64,000 nucleotides of DNA from Ulota crispa (lineage: Eukaryota > Streptophyta > Bryopsida > Orthotrichales > Orthotrichaceae): NCBI GenBank assembly GCA_963920765.1, contig OY987244.1, positions 2,110,501 through 2,174,500 on the forward strand. Direction: 5' to 3'. A program made the translations under genes and the position numbers. Shown in pieces: positions 12,380 to 23,397 of this stretch. The first letter of the stretch is position 1; each line of letters opens with the position of its first letter. Below the pieces are notes generated by a model. It did no database searches and had not been told where the DNA came from. It saw only the letters and a list, made by a program, of their open reading frames with translations.

Positions 12380-12698
12380 GGGAAATTTTCATGGATACCC
12401 TTGAAGCTTGCAATATAAACATAGATACCCTTGTTTTTCAGAAATTACACAAAACCCTTAGACCACAAATTTTAGGCATTTATTTGTTGTGACCGTACTT
12501 TCTTCATGACTTATGTTGAAGAAGGGAATGTAATGAAACAAAAAAGAAGCAACGCGTGCAGAAAGGGAGAAGGGAAGGGGCATGTACAACAAAACAAACG
12601 CCTAAAATTTATGGACCAAGGGAACTTGTGTAATTTCTGAAAAAGCAAAGATATCTATGTAAACACTGCAAACTTCAAGGGTATCCATGGAATTTCCC
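12380..12698. mobile_element. MITE, family M1, copy 1
   Basis: Ends are GGGAAATTTTCATGGATACCC and its near reverse complement ending CCATGGAATTTCCC at 12698, with inner complementarity (GCTTGCAAT against ATTGCA). Length 319 bp. Two other copies lie at 13378-14042 and 61773-62096, sharing internal words such as TTGAAGAAGGGAATGTAATG. No protein-coding capacity. Confidence 0.85.
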
Positions 12699-13377
12699 TT
12701 AAAATAAACATGTCCAATTGGCTAATGTAAATGACAAGCTTGGTTTCACATTGATCCATAAGAATACTTGCATAAAAAATATACAAGAAGTTTTTCACAT
12801 TGCAATTCCGTAGAATCGATACATAGTGATTGATATGATTCCCATGAGATATTACAATTCCAACATACAAATGATGTATATCCAAGCTTGCACTGCACAT
12901 TTTCCAGTTCGGTATTTTCCCTGAAGTTTCTTTTATGCTACAAAGTGAATGGAATACTTTTTTTTTCTTGAAAGAAGCCCAAAAGGCACTATGCTACTAT
13001 GAATGATACTGTGGAGTTTAGTACCACCGATTCACATAATTTCTGAGCCAAGGAGGGTCAGCTTTTATCTCATTCAGGCCCTCCTTCGGGAGCAATCTTG
13101 TAATATAGCATCAAAGCTTGTGGGATCCACTTGGCCAGCTGTAATTTCCCTGGGCAAATTCTTCCTAGAACCTCACCTCATTTTGGCACTGGCCAAGTGG
13201 CCAGTGGCCACCTCAACAACAAAGGAAATTCTGTGAAATAACGGATGGAATCAGTAAATTCCTCTCAAATGAAACATAGTATTCACCAATGCGGGGTTAA
13301 TAACTACTTGAGGTTATAACTGAACATGCACAAATGACGGTGTGCATTTTTTTTGAGACTCTATCCATTTTCTTTTT
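12699..13377. other. Intergenic, no gene
   Basis: The region 13003-13236 is less AT-rich and contains an open frame of 77 codons, but it has no recognisable domain. Its bases include inverted CACTTGGCCA and TGGCCAAGTG words, which suggests another decayed repeat. Nothing further is supported. Confidence 0.35.
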
Positions 13378-14042
13378 GGAAAAATTTGATGGACACCCCT
13401 GAAGTTTGTAATATTTGTACAGAAGTCCTTGGTTTTTCAGAAATGACACAGATACCTTTGGACCATAATTTTTGACCGTTCACTTTGTTTTATTGTGCAC
13501 ATTACTTCCTTCTTCCCTTGTGCACACGTGATAATCTCTTTTTTGTTTGGTTGCACTCCCAATTGCAACTGCCACTTTAATAGCATGTTGATAGAGCTCT
13601 TGCATAAAAGAAAAGCGTTGATCAACTTGTAAAACAAATTCCACAAAAGCAAGCCCGAAGGTCTGATTTGATTGTGTAGGATGTGTCACGACCAATGTTG
13701 AAGCAGTAAGTGCCCTAGAAAGGGAAATAAATAGCATTTGCACTAACTAAATGAGAAGAAAGGGAATGATGTGTAGTTGTGTACTATGGAATAAACCCCT
13801 AAAAAATATGGTCTAAAAACATTTGACAAATGTTTTACGGAAAAAGCAAGATTTTGGGACTTTGGGATTTCATGTTTTTTAAAGATTATTCCTTGAATAG
13901 TCTTTAAAAAATCATGAAATCCCAAAGTCCCAAAATCTTACCTTTTCCCAATTTCATAAATTACGCTTTTTGTGCCATTTCTGAAAATCCTAAGATATCT
14001 CTACAGATATTGCAAACTTCAAGGGCATCATCGAATTTCCCC
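13378..14042. mobile_element. MITE, family M1, expanded copy 2
   Basis: Starts GGAAAAATTTGATGGACACCCC and ends with TTGCAAACTTCAAGGGCATC then GAATTTCCCC. At 665 bp it is about twice the size of the copies at 12380 and 61773. The extra length includes a separate long hairpin (13849-13938). Confidence 0.7.
13849..13938. repeat. Near-perfect hairpin of about 38-bp arms
   Basis: The left arm starts AGATTTTGGGACTTTGGGAT and the right arm ends with its reverse complement. The loop is about 15 bp around TATTCCTTGAATA. It lies inside the expanded M1 element and could be a nested microelement. Confidence 0.8.
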
Positions 14043-14180
14043 TTGTTTTTATTGACTGCATGCATGCATTCAAGGGTCTGTGTTGCTCAACTAATGGAGG
14101 AAAAGTAAAAGGAAATTTTTTCCCTCATTCTGGTCTCGTCACAAAAATGTAGCTCACCTAACCTTTCATTGGTACACACT

Positions 14181-14588
14181 AGTGGTAGTCACGGTTGGTG
14201 TGAGATTGAGATTTCAGTGAAGATTGAGAAATGGCTGAGTGATTGTAGGAGTCAATGGAAGCACTTCTTCATGCAAGGAGGTGTGACACCCCTTTTGTGG
14301 GTGATGGAGGATGAAGAATGAAAGAATGGAGAATGTTTTACTTTGAGGAAGGCAACACGGCCACCAATTGGAGGAGCAGAAAAAGCAAGGATCAAAAGTA
14401 GTTCACGAGCAAGTAAATGGTAAGAGTTCTCACAAAAAAAAATTTCTCAGGCCATTTCTCCATGCTTGGGAGACAAGAATTTCTTTTCTCAATCTTCACG
14501 GAACTAGCCTCATGCCAGTCATGGACAGCTCAATATGTAGGTTTTCCATGAAGATTGAGAAAACGGAAACACAACCGTGACTACCACT
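14181..14588. mobile_element. Inverted-repeat element, 408 bp
   Basis: Outer ends AGTGGTAGTCACGGTTG and CAACCGTGACTACCACT are exact inverses. Inside them GAAGATTGAGAAA words are also inverted. Internal sequence holds no recognisable gene, only a 70-codon open frame without a domain. Confidence 0.75.
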
Positions 14589-15149
14589 ACTCCTGCATAG
14601 TGCATACATAACTTTGCTTTACTTATAAAGGGCTATGCCCTTGCATTATCTGACATTTAAATTTGGAAAAAGGCTAAAGGACTATATTCTCAAGTGCATG
14701 ATTCACATGCGCACCTCTTCCAGTAGGAAATAACCATGCTTAACAGCTTTTTTCTGTAAAAGAGGATGGTATAATCTGACCCCCTAATCAAGGTCGCCCT
14801 TTGCCTTCCGATTTGAAGTAGCAGCGATCTGTGGTTGATGTGTGTCCGTCGATGAACTTCGATCGGATGGTTTGCAACTGAAGAATCGAGTAACTTATAT
14901 TCAGGCTGAGCAGCTGTGCCTGGATGCTCGCCTGTCATTCCCAAACTTGTGAAAAAGATTGTTCCATCCTGCTAATTCAATACCAGCTAATTTTCTAACT
15001 TTTTTCTAACTTTGCAGGAAACTGGTCTTTTTCATAACGTGTTTTTCTCTGACTGTCGTGGACACGCAAAGTGTGTCACTTCAATCAAAACATTGGTCGC
15101 TTTACTTACACTAAGGTAGTCTGCTCGAAAAGCGACAGTTTAAGTTTTG
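14589..15149. other. Intergenic, no gene
   Basis: A tandem duplication TTTTCTAACT lies near 14990-15010. The 84-codon open frame on the minus strand at 14690-14944 has no recognisable domain. Confidence 0.35.
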
Positions 15150-15415
15150 TCTTGTTTTTTCATGACCTTTTCTAGAGATGAAGATTTTTGGGCTAATTTT
15201 CAGACAAAGAGAAATGGATGTTAAATGTAACACAACTTTTTTCATATTTTTTGAAGCAATATTGAATTGTCGATGAATTTTCAAAGTTTTATGTAGTAGA
15301 CACTTATTTGTGACTCTAGGTCTCCCATAAATTGTCCCTTGCAACTTGTAAAGAGATGAGGTGAAATCAAGGAGTGCAATTGGCTCTTGCAGTAAAAGAC
15401 ACATTTTATTTTAAG
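15150..15415 (-). repeat. Dispersed repeat, inverse copy of 58165-58425
   Basis: Its reverse complement matches 58165-58425 across the full length (shared words AAGAGCCAATTG, CCTTGATTTCACCTCATCTC, TAGAGTCACAAATA and GCTTCAAAAAATATGAAAAAA). The 97-codon minus-strand frame inside is interrupted by stops in the other copy, so a protein is not supported. Confidence 0.75.
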
Positions 15416-15550
15416 ACCAAGGAGGGTGCATTCAAGAACCACCTCATAATCTCATATCCATTCTTGGGTTATCTATGGGACTCATTATCTGGCAAGGGTT
15501 GCTTTTCAAGCAAACTACCTTAAAGAGTGCGTTTAGGTTGCACCACACTA

Positions 15551-15708
15551 AGGGCATCCATGCAAGGAGGTGGTCGGTCAAATTAAGAATATCCCACCAA
15601 TAATTAGTCTGATGGAGGTTCCAGAAAAACTAGAACCCTCATCCAACTAATTATTGGTGGGGTATTTTTAGATTGACTAGCCACCCCCCTCAAATGGAAG
15701 GATGCCCT
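15551..15708. mobile_element. Hairpin MITE, family M2, about 158 bp
   Basis: Ends AGGGCATCC and GGATGCCCT are inverted, with inner inverses CCACCAATAATTAGT and AATTATTGGTGG and a GGTTC-CAGAAAA-CTAGAACC centre. Related fragments occur at 16055-16200 and 16245-16305, each ending in a CGCCCTAAG-like word. Confidence 0.75.
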
Positions 15709-16054
15709 AGTTTCTAGACATTTTGACACTATTTGAATGCTTATTTGTACTATAATGATTTTCATCAATGATTACTACAATAAACAAATTTTCTCAACAA
15801 TAAGGACTTGGCAACAACAATAGCCCTGCAAAATAACTAACTAGTTGTGCTCAAGTTTTAAATCGTGTGAAATCCTAGTTTCTAAAGAGTTGCATAAGCC
15901 CCTGAGTGACTAAACAATGAGTTATGAGGTATTTTTCTAAGCTAAAGATACACTTATTATGAGGGCAACCTAAATGTGCTATTTAGTTTAACTTACCTTG
16001 GAACACACCCCAAATGAAAACTAGACCAACATATCCTCTCTCTCTAATGAATAA

Positions 16055-16305
16055 GGCCTCCTACCCTGTGAGGAGGTTGCTAGTGAAGCTCACTATGGTT
16101 CACCAATAATCAGTCGGATGGGAGTCCTAGTTTTTTTGGAATCTCATATGATCAATTATCAATAAGCTCCACTTGCCATGAAAGGACGCCCTAAGAGTAG
16201 CAAAGCTTGGATTGAAACTCAGATCTTGCCTTAGAAACAAGTCCAAGATTTTTCTGAATCCCATCTAACCAATTATCTGGCCACCCTCACATGAAAGAAC
16301 GCCCT
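16055..16305. repeat. Two decayed M2 hairpin MITE fragments
   Basis: TCACCAATAATCAGTCGGATGG with the following TCAATTATCAATAAGCTCC, and CCAATTATCTGGCCACC, resemble the arms of the element at 15551-15708. Both fragments end near GGACGCCCTAAG or GAACGCCCTAAG. Confidence 0.5.
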
Positions 16306-16307
16306 AA

Positions 16308-16678
16308 GAGCTTCTCCAGCCTTTCTCTCCAAACGGAGGACTAGAAATGGATTTTCCCGTGTGACTTTCCCTGTGCACGGTGCGACTTCGGGCGGGGGTC
16401 TAGCTTGACTCGCCAAAATGAGGATGAAAATAGAAAACTGTGGGACCACTGTCCGGAATCATCAAAAGTGATATGCACTGACAGCGGGTAGTGCCACAAT
16501 AGCAAATGAACTTCCAAAACAAGAACACATCAAATTTCTTGGATGCACTGAAAATTGACGTCTTGAAAGAGAAGTTTAATGAGGCCGGGAGGAATTTTAG
16601 TTTAGCGTGTCCTAGCTGGGTCCGCATCTTGCCCGAGCCCGGAGCTTCTCCGTTTGGCGAGCAAGGCTGGAGCTGCTC
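16308..16678. mobile_element. TIR element, about 371 bp
   Basis: The left end GAGCTTCTCCAGCC then CTCCAAACGGA is mirrored by TCCGTTTGGCG then GGCTGGAGCTGCTC at the right. That gives imperfect inverted ends of about 30 bp. It is GC-richer than its flanks. A direct repeat flanks it (AGAGTAGCAAAGCTTG at about 16196 and 16684), suggesting insertion into or beside an older repeat. Confidence 0.7.
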
Positions 16679-17164
16679 AAAGAGTAGCAAAGCTTGCGAT
16701 TGAAGTTTGGATCCTGCCTTAGAAACAAGGGCTTGACTTCTTGTGGCTAGGGCCAAGGTTGATTATCCCACGCGGCCTATAGATAATTTGGCATGTAATA
16801 GAAAATGTACCGCATGACTTGCTATGGTAGTGCCAATCTTGGCCAAGAGAGTGCCAAATTGGGTTGAAAAAATCCAATTGTTTGTTTGGCCGAGTTCAGG
16901 GGGTTGGGGAATTGGGGATCTTTTAGGCTTTAACTTCAATATCCAATCCAATCTATAGTTTGGCCATTTTCACCGGTTCACTTTACGTTGACTTTAATAG
17001 CGGGTCATTTTATCATAGGCACACACGTTGGGCATAAATCTCAGTAAGAGTGGACATGTGAGGACCCACCGACACGATTCTTGTCGAGATATCACATGTA
17101 GCGCTACTGCAGCAATTCCAATTTATCAGGGGAGAATGAACATCATGCTATGTCATACAGTGCT
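16679..17164. other. Intergenic, possible 5' flank of the ERF relic
   Basis: No coding region recognised. Starts with a direct copy (AGAGTAGCAAAGCTTG) of sequence near 16196. GC content rises towards 17100. Confidence 0.3.
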
Positions 17165-18634
17165 CGATTTTGCAGACCTGGTTTGCTAATCAAAGAGCAA
17201 TGCGACTCCGTTACTCTGTCACAACAGTCCTGCCTCTTGGGTTTGTCTCTGCAGACAGATTGAAAAGTACTGCAGTCTATAGAAGGCTTTCAGGCTTTGG
17301 CTCCCATTCCAAGTTCACAATCTGCAAAACTGACGTCCCATACTCTTGCGTTGCACAGATGTCAGATCTGAAAGGTCAAAAGCTGAGACCGAACCTTTTC
17401 AGTTCACTTTTGCAGGGTTCAGAAGTATCAAACGTGAAGAAGTAGTAAGTTCTTTGATATCTAAGTTACTAATCTTCGGGTTGCGCTTTGCACTCACTGT
17501 CAAGTTTCAGACATCCTTTCAAACTTGACAGGCAGTAGTAGCTAGTTTTGCAATCTAACGTGGAAAGCGCAACTGTTTAAGTGGCATGCATGAGTAGCAG
17601 TTTCACTTGTCTCTTCTCTGTCATGAATCTTGTTGCACATAGACTATCAAACCTCGATAGTTGGATCAAAAGCTAACGTAAAGTTGCTGTCATGGTCTTT
17701 TATATGAACAAGAGCCTTGTTATGATGCAAGCTAATATTGAGTGTTCACTTGCAAAGGCAAAGTCGCATCTGGAGTTAGCATGACTGATCTGTTACGTGT
17801 AAATAGAAAGCCTGGTATGCAGCCATTCCGCTGCTCCATGTTCTCCTTGTTTAACGTACCAAGAAGGCAGTTGGTCAAAGTCACTGCACATCATTCCATG
17901 CCAATTTGTTAGCTCCATTGCCCTCCTAGCAAGAGAAGTTCTGCTGGTATTTGGGAATTTATTAGTGCCCTGAGTGCCCAGTTTGTTTGTGTACTACTCA
18001 CACTTAGTTCTAGCCTATCGTTAGCTACTAGGTGAGGTTGAAGCAGCTTTTTGTCAAAAACCACATTCAATCAGCAAATATTAGAGTAATCCTTTAGTTC
18101 CTTCTAGTATGGGTTCAAAAATTTCTTCACGTACTAGACTCCGTTTGGTCACACTGGGTTAGCAACCACCCTTTGCCCACTTGTAAAACAGTTCTAGTGA
18201 GAATCTCTATGGTTTAATGTGGCAGGCATTTGTTGCTTAGAATGTAGGAGCGTTTTTTCATTGTAGAAATATGTAGTTCGTGGAGCTCCTGAAAAGTATA
18301 CACACACTAGCTCCTCGATTACCAAAGACTGGCCAAAGCTATGGCGTTGCACGATTGGTTATTCGGCAACGCTGCGCGTGCTAAGCGGGAATGGAATGCG
18401 CCTACATCGGCAACCAAGAAAGAAAAACCTCATTTGCTGGCGGACGTTCATCAAGCGACTCGTATGTTTGGTGGAGACTGTGTGCGCTGCTTAGCCCCAG
18501 CGCTCTATGGAGTTTGCAATTCTTGCTCAGTATGCAATCCAGTTCAACATTATTCATCTACAATGCACCTGCATTCCAGACTTACTCCTCCTCAGATCAT
18601 CAGGAACCAGCTGAGTACTAGTGCTTGTCATTGA
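17165..18634 (+). other. Candidate upstream exons or leader of the ERF relic
   Basis: This stretch is markedly less AT-rich than the intergenic DNA and has scattered open segments (17170-17445, 18341-18634 and 18391-18621) with donor-like GTAAGT at 17444. The frame at 18341 matches that of the ERF exon at 18671. The overlapping frame at 18391 ends in a Ser-rich, TF-like stretch (APAFQTYSSSDHQEPAEY). No family can be named and no splice model joins cleanly to 18671, so it may be 5' leader or decayed coding exons. Confidence 0.35.
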
Positions 18635-18670
18635 GCACAGGATACGAGCTGGGATGCTGATGTTTTGCAG

Positions 18671-19672
18671 ACGTCTATGAACACGTCATCGCAAACACAA
18701 CTTGAGCAGTCTGTTGAAAATTCTGCAATGCTCATTAGAGATCTACCCATGGGCATGAAGGACGGTATAATGGCTGCCAGCCATGACTACGGAATTGGTG
18801 CAGTTGTGGGGCAGCATGCTCTCTTCGACGATTCCCAGCCATCGAGACACTTTACTTCACACGCTACAGTAGTGACTGATTCTACTGTCTGGAGGTTCCC
18901 TGCCAATTCTACGGTAAAGACCGAGAGAGTGTCCGAAGATTGCACTTCAAATGTATATGGACATTCTGTAACATATGGCACTGCCAGTAGGACTGCCCTA
19001 GAGTTAATGAGTCCTGATCATCCCGAAGGCTTTGGCTCTACGTTGCACGTGGTGCAGCATCCCCATTTGTATGTTTGTGGTACCACTGAGTTAGAATAGG
19101 CCGAAATAGTAGTGAGTAGTTCTGTTTCCAATAGAGATTACGGCTTCACCACCGGCAGGAGAGCTTACAGAGATGTCAGGAAACGGCTGTGGGGACGATG
19201 GTCAGCGGAGATTTGTGACAGAATTGGAAAATGCCGGCACTAGCTTGGCACATTTGACACGGCAGAAGACGCGGCACAAGCTTATGACGCCGCCGCCAAA
19301 AGATTACAAAGAGCAAAGGCACAGACCAATTTTGAGCTGCCTGCTTCCTCGCCTCCTCTTGCAGAATCCCTAGATCTGCTTCCAGGAGAAAGCCTCCATG
19401 CTCGTGCTGTCAGGCTCGTTCTGAAGCCCACCATTGCTAACCCTGCTGGAGTTGGAGAAGCAGCCACGGAACAGCATTGCAACATATCATCACCAGTTTT
19501 ATCAACTACTGGGAGTCAAGCTCAACCTGCAAGCACACTGAAGCTCAACCTCACACTTGAAATTTGCAACCCCAGATCGTATTCCAGTTTGGTTGAGCCC
19601 ACTTCTGGCACTGTGACAAACGCCAGTTTCTTTCAAAGACCTTCCAAGTTCGCAATTTTCTACAAAACCTGA
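18671..19672 (+). pseudogene. AP2/ERF transcription factor relic with two in-frame TAG codons
   Basis: An acceptor (TTTTGCAG) precedes 18671. One reading frame then runs to TGA at 19670-19672, interrupted only by TAG at 19097-19099 and TAG at 19241-19243. The AP2/ERF DNA-binding domain lies at about 19166-19350: YRDVRKRLWGRWSAEI, then after the second TAG LGTFDTAEDAAQAYDAAA. The second TAG falls exactly where the family has the invariant Trp of the WLGTF motif, so TGG to TAG is the simplest origin. The usual RGVR and RPWG are RDVR and RLWG. Downstream LKLNL matches the LxLxL form of an EAR repression motif, as in repressor-type ERFs. An intact gene would encode a nuclear transcription factor binding GCC-box-like DNA. 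As read, the product would stop before the domain. I judge it a young pseudogene. Sequencing error or an unseen intron removing a TAG are alternatives. Confidence 0.8.
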
Positions 19673-20724
19673 CTCGCACTCGCCTTCCTCAATTTACACA
19701 ACTTGGGGATGCTCCACCGCTTTTTCACCGGATTGAAACAAACGGCCAGGCCTGCTTAATTGCTTACAGTGTTCAACCATCATTAGTAGTGCAAAGTCCA
19801 AAGGCTTGAGTCAACTTTGTCAAAGTTAGAGGGTTAACCTTCTTAGGATCCTTCTCTTTGTTGTAAGATCCTTTAGACCAAATGCAGATCTAGACATTTG
19901 AGTTTCAGTAGAACAAACAAGTACTAAGCCTTACAGGCAATGCTCTCGAGCCTCAAGCATCATCTAGTATTCTACACAAAATAGTGCATTTAAGTTGCCT
20001 TAACAATTAGGTTGCCTTATCATGCAAAGCTACCTCATGGCTTGGCCACTTGGAGCCACTCAGGCACATGAAACTCTTGAGATGTACTAAGATTTCACAT
20101 GATTTACCAAGGGGTCACTGCTAAGTTGTCTTCTGGAGCTGTCTTGTTGTTGCCAAGGCCTTTAAAAGTTGTTTATAGCAATAATTATTGCTGAAAGTCA
20201 ATGTAGCAGTCAAAAATATTTGAATAGTGAAAAATGTCAAGAAATTAGTGTGGACAACCTAAATGCGCTATTTGGTGCCGTGCATAGAATGTTGTATTTT
20301 AGGGAGAATTTCATTTCATGGGACTTCATGGAGTGGCGTCCCATCCAACGCAGTTAGATTTCGGGAGATGGCAACGTGCACAGGCTCAATTAAAGATAAG
20401 CTTATCATGCTTAGGAGTTCGAATCCAAAGCACTGGTCGGAGTGAGAAACTTCTCTTTTGGAAATGAAGGTCAAGGTGTAAATGAAGGTCTACAGTTCTC
20501 CAGAGAATTATCTGGTACAAAAATTCTAATGGAGTAATCCAAAAACATATTTGCTGTAACATGACGGCTGGAATGAGCTTGCTATCTTCAGATTGGTTGT
20601 GACTAATTCTTCTATTGTTGCTAACACAAGCTTAGCATGGAAATTAATCTTCGGAAGCCGGAAAAGCAATAGTGGCTTCTGCTATGCTTGCTATTGCATT
20701 GAGTTCTTTGGACTTCGCGGCTTT
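19673..20724. other. 3' flank of ERF relic and dispersed repeat
   Basis: Bases about 19990-20200 resemble 54800-55020 (shared words AAGATTTCACATGATTTAC, TTGTTGTTGCCAAG and GGTTGCCT). No gene is supported. Open frames near 20169-20445 have no recognisable domain. Confidence 0.45.
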
Positions 20725-20938
20725 TTATGAATCTATGGAATGGTCAACAGGCCAGGTCCAGAGTGGTAGACTCTGGCACCAATGATACTCCTGTATCCCC
20801 TGTATTGCTGTTCCCCGGCCATGGTTGTCACATTGGATAAACTGTCCGTCCTCATGCACGTTTGCCCCATACGCCCAAGTGAGCGGTGACCCACTCGAAC
20901 TCAGACCCAATTGAGCTCTTGTCTGTCCAGTGTAATCT
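20725..20938 (-). pseudogene. Exon-like orphan fragment, unknown family
   Basis: A minus-strand frame of about 70 codons, opened upstream past its first Met, reads like real protein (DYTGQTRAQLGLSSSG, then LTWAYGANVHEDGQF and CDNHGRGTA). It is GC-richer than the flanks. I do not recognise the family with confidence; a weak resemblance to the end of a secreted beta-sandwich domain such as DOMON is a guess. No partner exons were found, so it is probably a gene fragment. Confidence 0.3.
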
Positions 20939-21016
20939 AACTAATAATTAAAATTTAAAAATGGTCATAACTTATTTTGTACATGATAGTTACACACACG
21001 ATTAACGCGTCATTTG

Positions 21017-21939
21017 TTAACCCCTAAAATTCTTTTGTGTTTAGAGGCCCAAAACTGCTTCAACATACTAATCCCCAAATTAGGGTCAAAATATCCATTG
21101 AAACTTATTTTTTCACAAATTCAACCGTAGGATCCTTTAGTTGACTTGCACAACTACATTGTCCCAAAATTTTAGAATGAATGTCCCCACCAATTGCAAG
21201 ATCAATGTGCCCAAATTTCAAAATGTAGGCTTTTCTAATCCTTCTAGAAGGTGAAGTTTTGTTTTTCAAACTTCTTAGAGAAAAACACGTATGTTGCATT
21301 TCTTGTACAATTTTTGCAATATGTTGGAAAATGAGTTGAAAGCATATATAAAAAAAAATGACCAAAAAAAAACTTTGGATTCATTTTTACAAAAATTGTC
21401 AAGTGAAAAGTATTGATGAATGAAAGATGTAACTTATATGCTAATAAGTTCTGGAAGAATTTGAAAATTGTTAATCCCAATGGTGAGAATGCTCTTAAAG
21501 ACAATGAGTAACTTTAATTTTCATTTTCATTTGAAAATTTTCAAAATTGAGAGTACAAGATAACTTTAAATGTTTTTTCTACCCTCTTCCTACCTTCATT
21601 GCCCGCAAAATAAAACTCTTTTTAACTCTTACCTCATTATTTGGAATTGAGTGATTCAATTTTTTTTGAGTAGCTATCATTCTATACAATTATATAAAAA
21701 TAAAAAATAAAAAATTTAGAATATATGTTTTGCTACCCGTTTTGACATTGTAGGTGAAAAAACCTTATAACTTTTGCATTACTTATCGGAATGACATGAA
21801 ATAAAGCTTCACATGTAGATTATGATGAGTAGCATCCATCTTCAAAATTTCATGAAATTTTTCCAAATTATGAAGTCAATAGAGCCTGCCGGAGTTCTGA
21901 TAAAGACCAAAGTGGGCTCCTTGGGCCTTTAGGAGTTAA
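21017..21939 (+). mobile_element. TTAA-type MITE E, outer left copy
   Basis: Begins TTAA-CCCCTAAAATTC (21017) and ends CTTTAGGAG-TTAA (21936-21939), 923 bp. The copy is followed at once, sharing the TTAA, by its inverse. Open frames in it translate identically in the right arm (22910-23170 and 23049-23309), so the two arms look essentially identical. It lacks a transposase domain. Confidence 0.8.
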
Positions 21940-22066
21940 CTCCAAACTCCTAAAGGCCCAAGGAGCCCACTTTGGTCTTTATCAGAACTCCGGCAGGCTC
22001 TATTGACTTCATAATTTGGAAAAATTTCATGAAATTTTGAAGATGGATGCTACTCATCATAATCTA
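21936..22066 (-). mobile_element. Inverse copy of element E, broken by the assembly gap
   Basis: Starts at the shared TTAA and runs as the exact inverse of 21806-21936 until the N run. The palindrome centre is AGGAGTTAACTCC. Confidence 0.8.
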
Positions 22067-22266
22067 NNNNNNNNNNNNNNNNNNNNNNNNNNNNNNNNNN
22101 NNNNNNNNNNNNNNNNNNNNNNNNNNNNNNNNNNNNNNNNNNNNNNNNNNNNNNNNNNNNNNNNNNNNNNNNNNNNNNNNNNNNNNNNNNNNNNNNNNNN
22201 NNNNNNNNNNNNNNNNNNNNNNNNNNNNNNNNNNNNNNNNNNNNNNNNNNNNNNNNNNNNNNNNNN
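22067..22266. other. Assembly gap, 200 N
   Basis: Exactly 200 N within a palindrome. Any ORF spanning it is meaningless. The exact round size suggests a placeholder length rather than a measured distance. Confidence 0.98.
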
Positions 22267-22472
22267 TACCCGTTTTGACATTGTAGGTGAAAAAACCTTA
22301 TAACTTTTGCATTACTTATCGGAATGACATGAAATAAAGCTTCACATGTAGATTATGATGAGTAGCATCCATCTTCAAAATTTCATGAAATTTTTCCAAA
22401 TTATGAAGTCAATAGAGCCTGCCGGAGTTCTGATAAAGACCAAAGTGGGCTCCTTGGGCCTTTAGGAGTTAA
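22267..22472 (+). mobile_element. Element E, partial copy right of the gap
   Basis: Starts TACCCGTTTTGACATTG, equal to 21734 onward, and ends at TTAA 22469-22472. It differs from the left palindrome centre by one base (CCAACTCC against CCAAACTCC). Confidence 0.8.
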
Positions 22473-23397
22473 CTCCAACTCCTAAAGGCCCAAGGAGCCC
22501 ACTTTGGTCTTTATCAGAACTCCGGCAGGCTCTATTGACTTCATAATTTGGAAAAATTTCATGAAATTTTGAAGATGGATGCTACTCATCATAATCTACA
22601 TGTGAAGCTTTATTTCATGTCATTCCGATAAGTAATGCAAAAGTTATAAGGTTTTTTCACCTACAATGTCAAAACGGGTAGCAAAACATATATTCTAAAT
22701 TTTTTATTTTTTATTTTTATATAATTGTATAGAATGATAGCTACTCAAAAAAAATTGAATCACTCAATTCCAAATAATGAGGTAAGAGTTAAAAAGAGTT
22801 TTATTTTGCGGGCAATGAAGGTAGGAAGAGGGTAGAAAAAACATTTAAAGTTATCTTGTACTCTCAATTTTGAAAATTTTCAAATGAAAATGAAAATTAA
22901 AGTTACTCATTGTCTTTAAGAGCATTCTCACCATTGGGATTAACAATTTTCAAATTCTTCCAGAACTTATTAGCATATAAGTTACATCTTTCATTCATCA
23001 ATACTTTTCACTTGACAATTTTTGTAAAAATGAATCCAAAGTTTTTTTTTGGTCATTTTTTTTTATATATGCTTTCAACTCATTTTCCAACATATTGCAA
23101 AAATTGTACAAGAAATGCAACATACGTGTTTTTCTCTAAGAAGTTTGAAAAACAAAACTTCACCTTCTAGAAGGATTAGAAAAGCCTACATTTTGAAATT
23201 TGGGCACATTGATCTTGCAATTGGTGGGGACATTCATTCTAAAATTTTGGGACAATGTAGTTGTGCAAGTCAACTAAAGGATCCTACGGTTGAATTTGTG
23301 AAAAAATAAGTTTCAATGGATATTTTGACCCTAATTTGGGGATTAGTATGTTGAAGCAGTTTTGGGCCTCTAAACACAAAAGAATTTTAGGGGTTAA
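22469..23397 (-). mobile_element. TTAA-type MITE E, outer right inverse copy
   Basis: Full-length inverse of 21017-21939, ending TTTTAGGGG-TTAA at 23394-23397. Together with the left copy it makes a palindrome of about 2.4 kb including the gap. Confidence 0.8.

Noticed and set aside
16400-16756. 118-codon minus-strand frame
   Set aside because: Spans the GC-rich TIR element and its flanking direct repeat; no domain.
21105-21504. Two 86-codon frames on the minus strand, with identical copies at 22910-23309
   Set aside because: Identity follows from the palindrome of element E; no domain and no codon pattern.
22016-22303. Open frames across the N run
   Set aside because: They consist mostly of unknown bases in the assembly gap.
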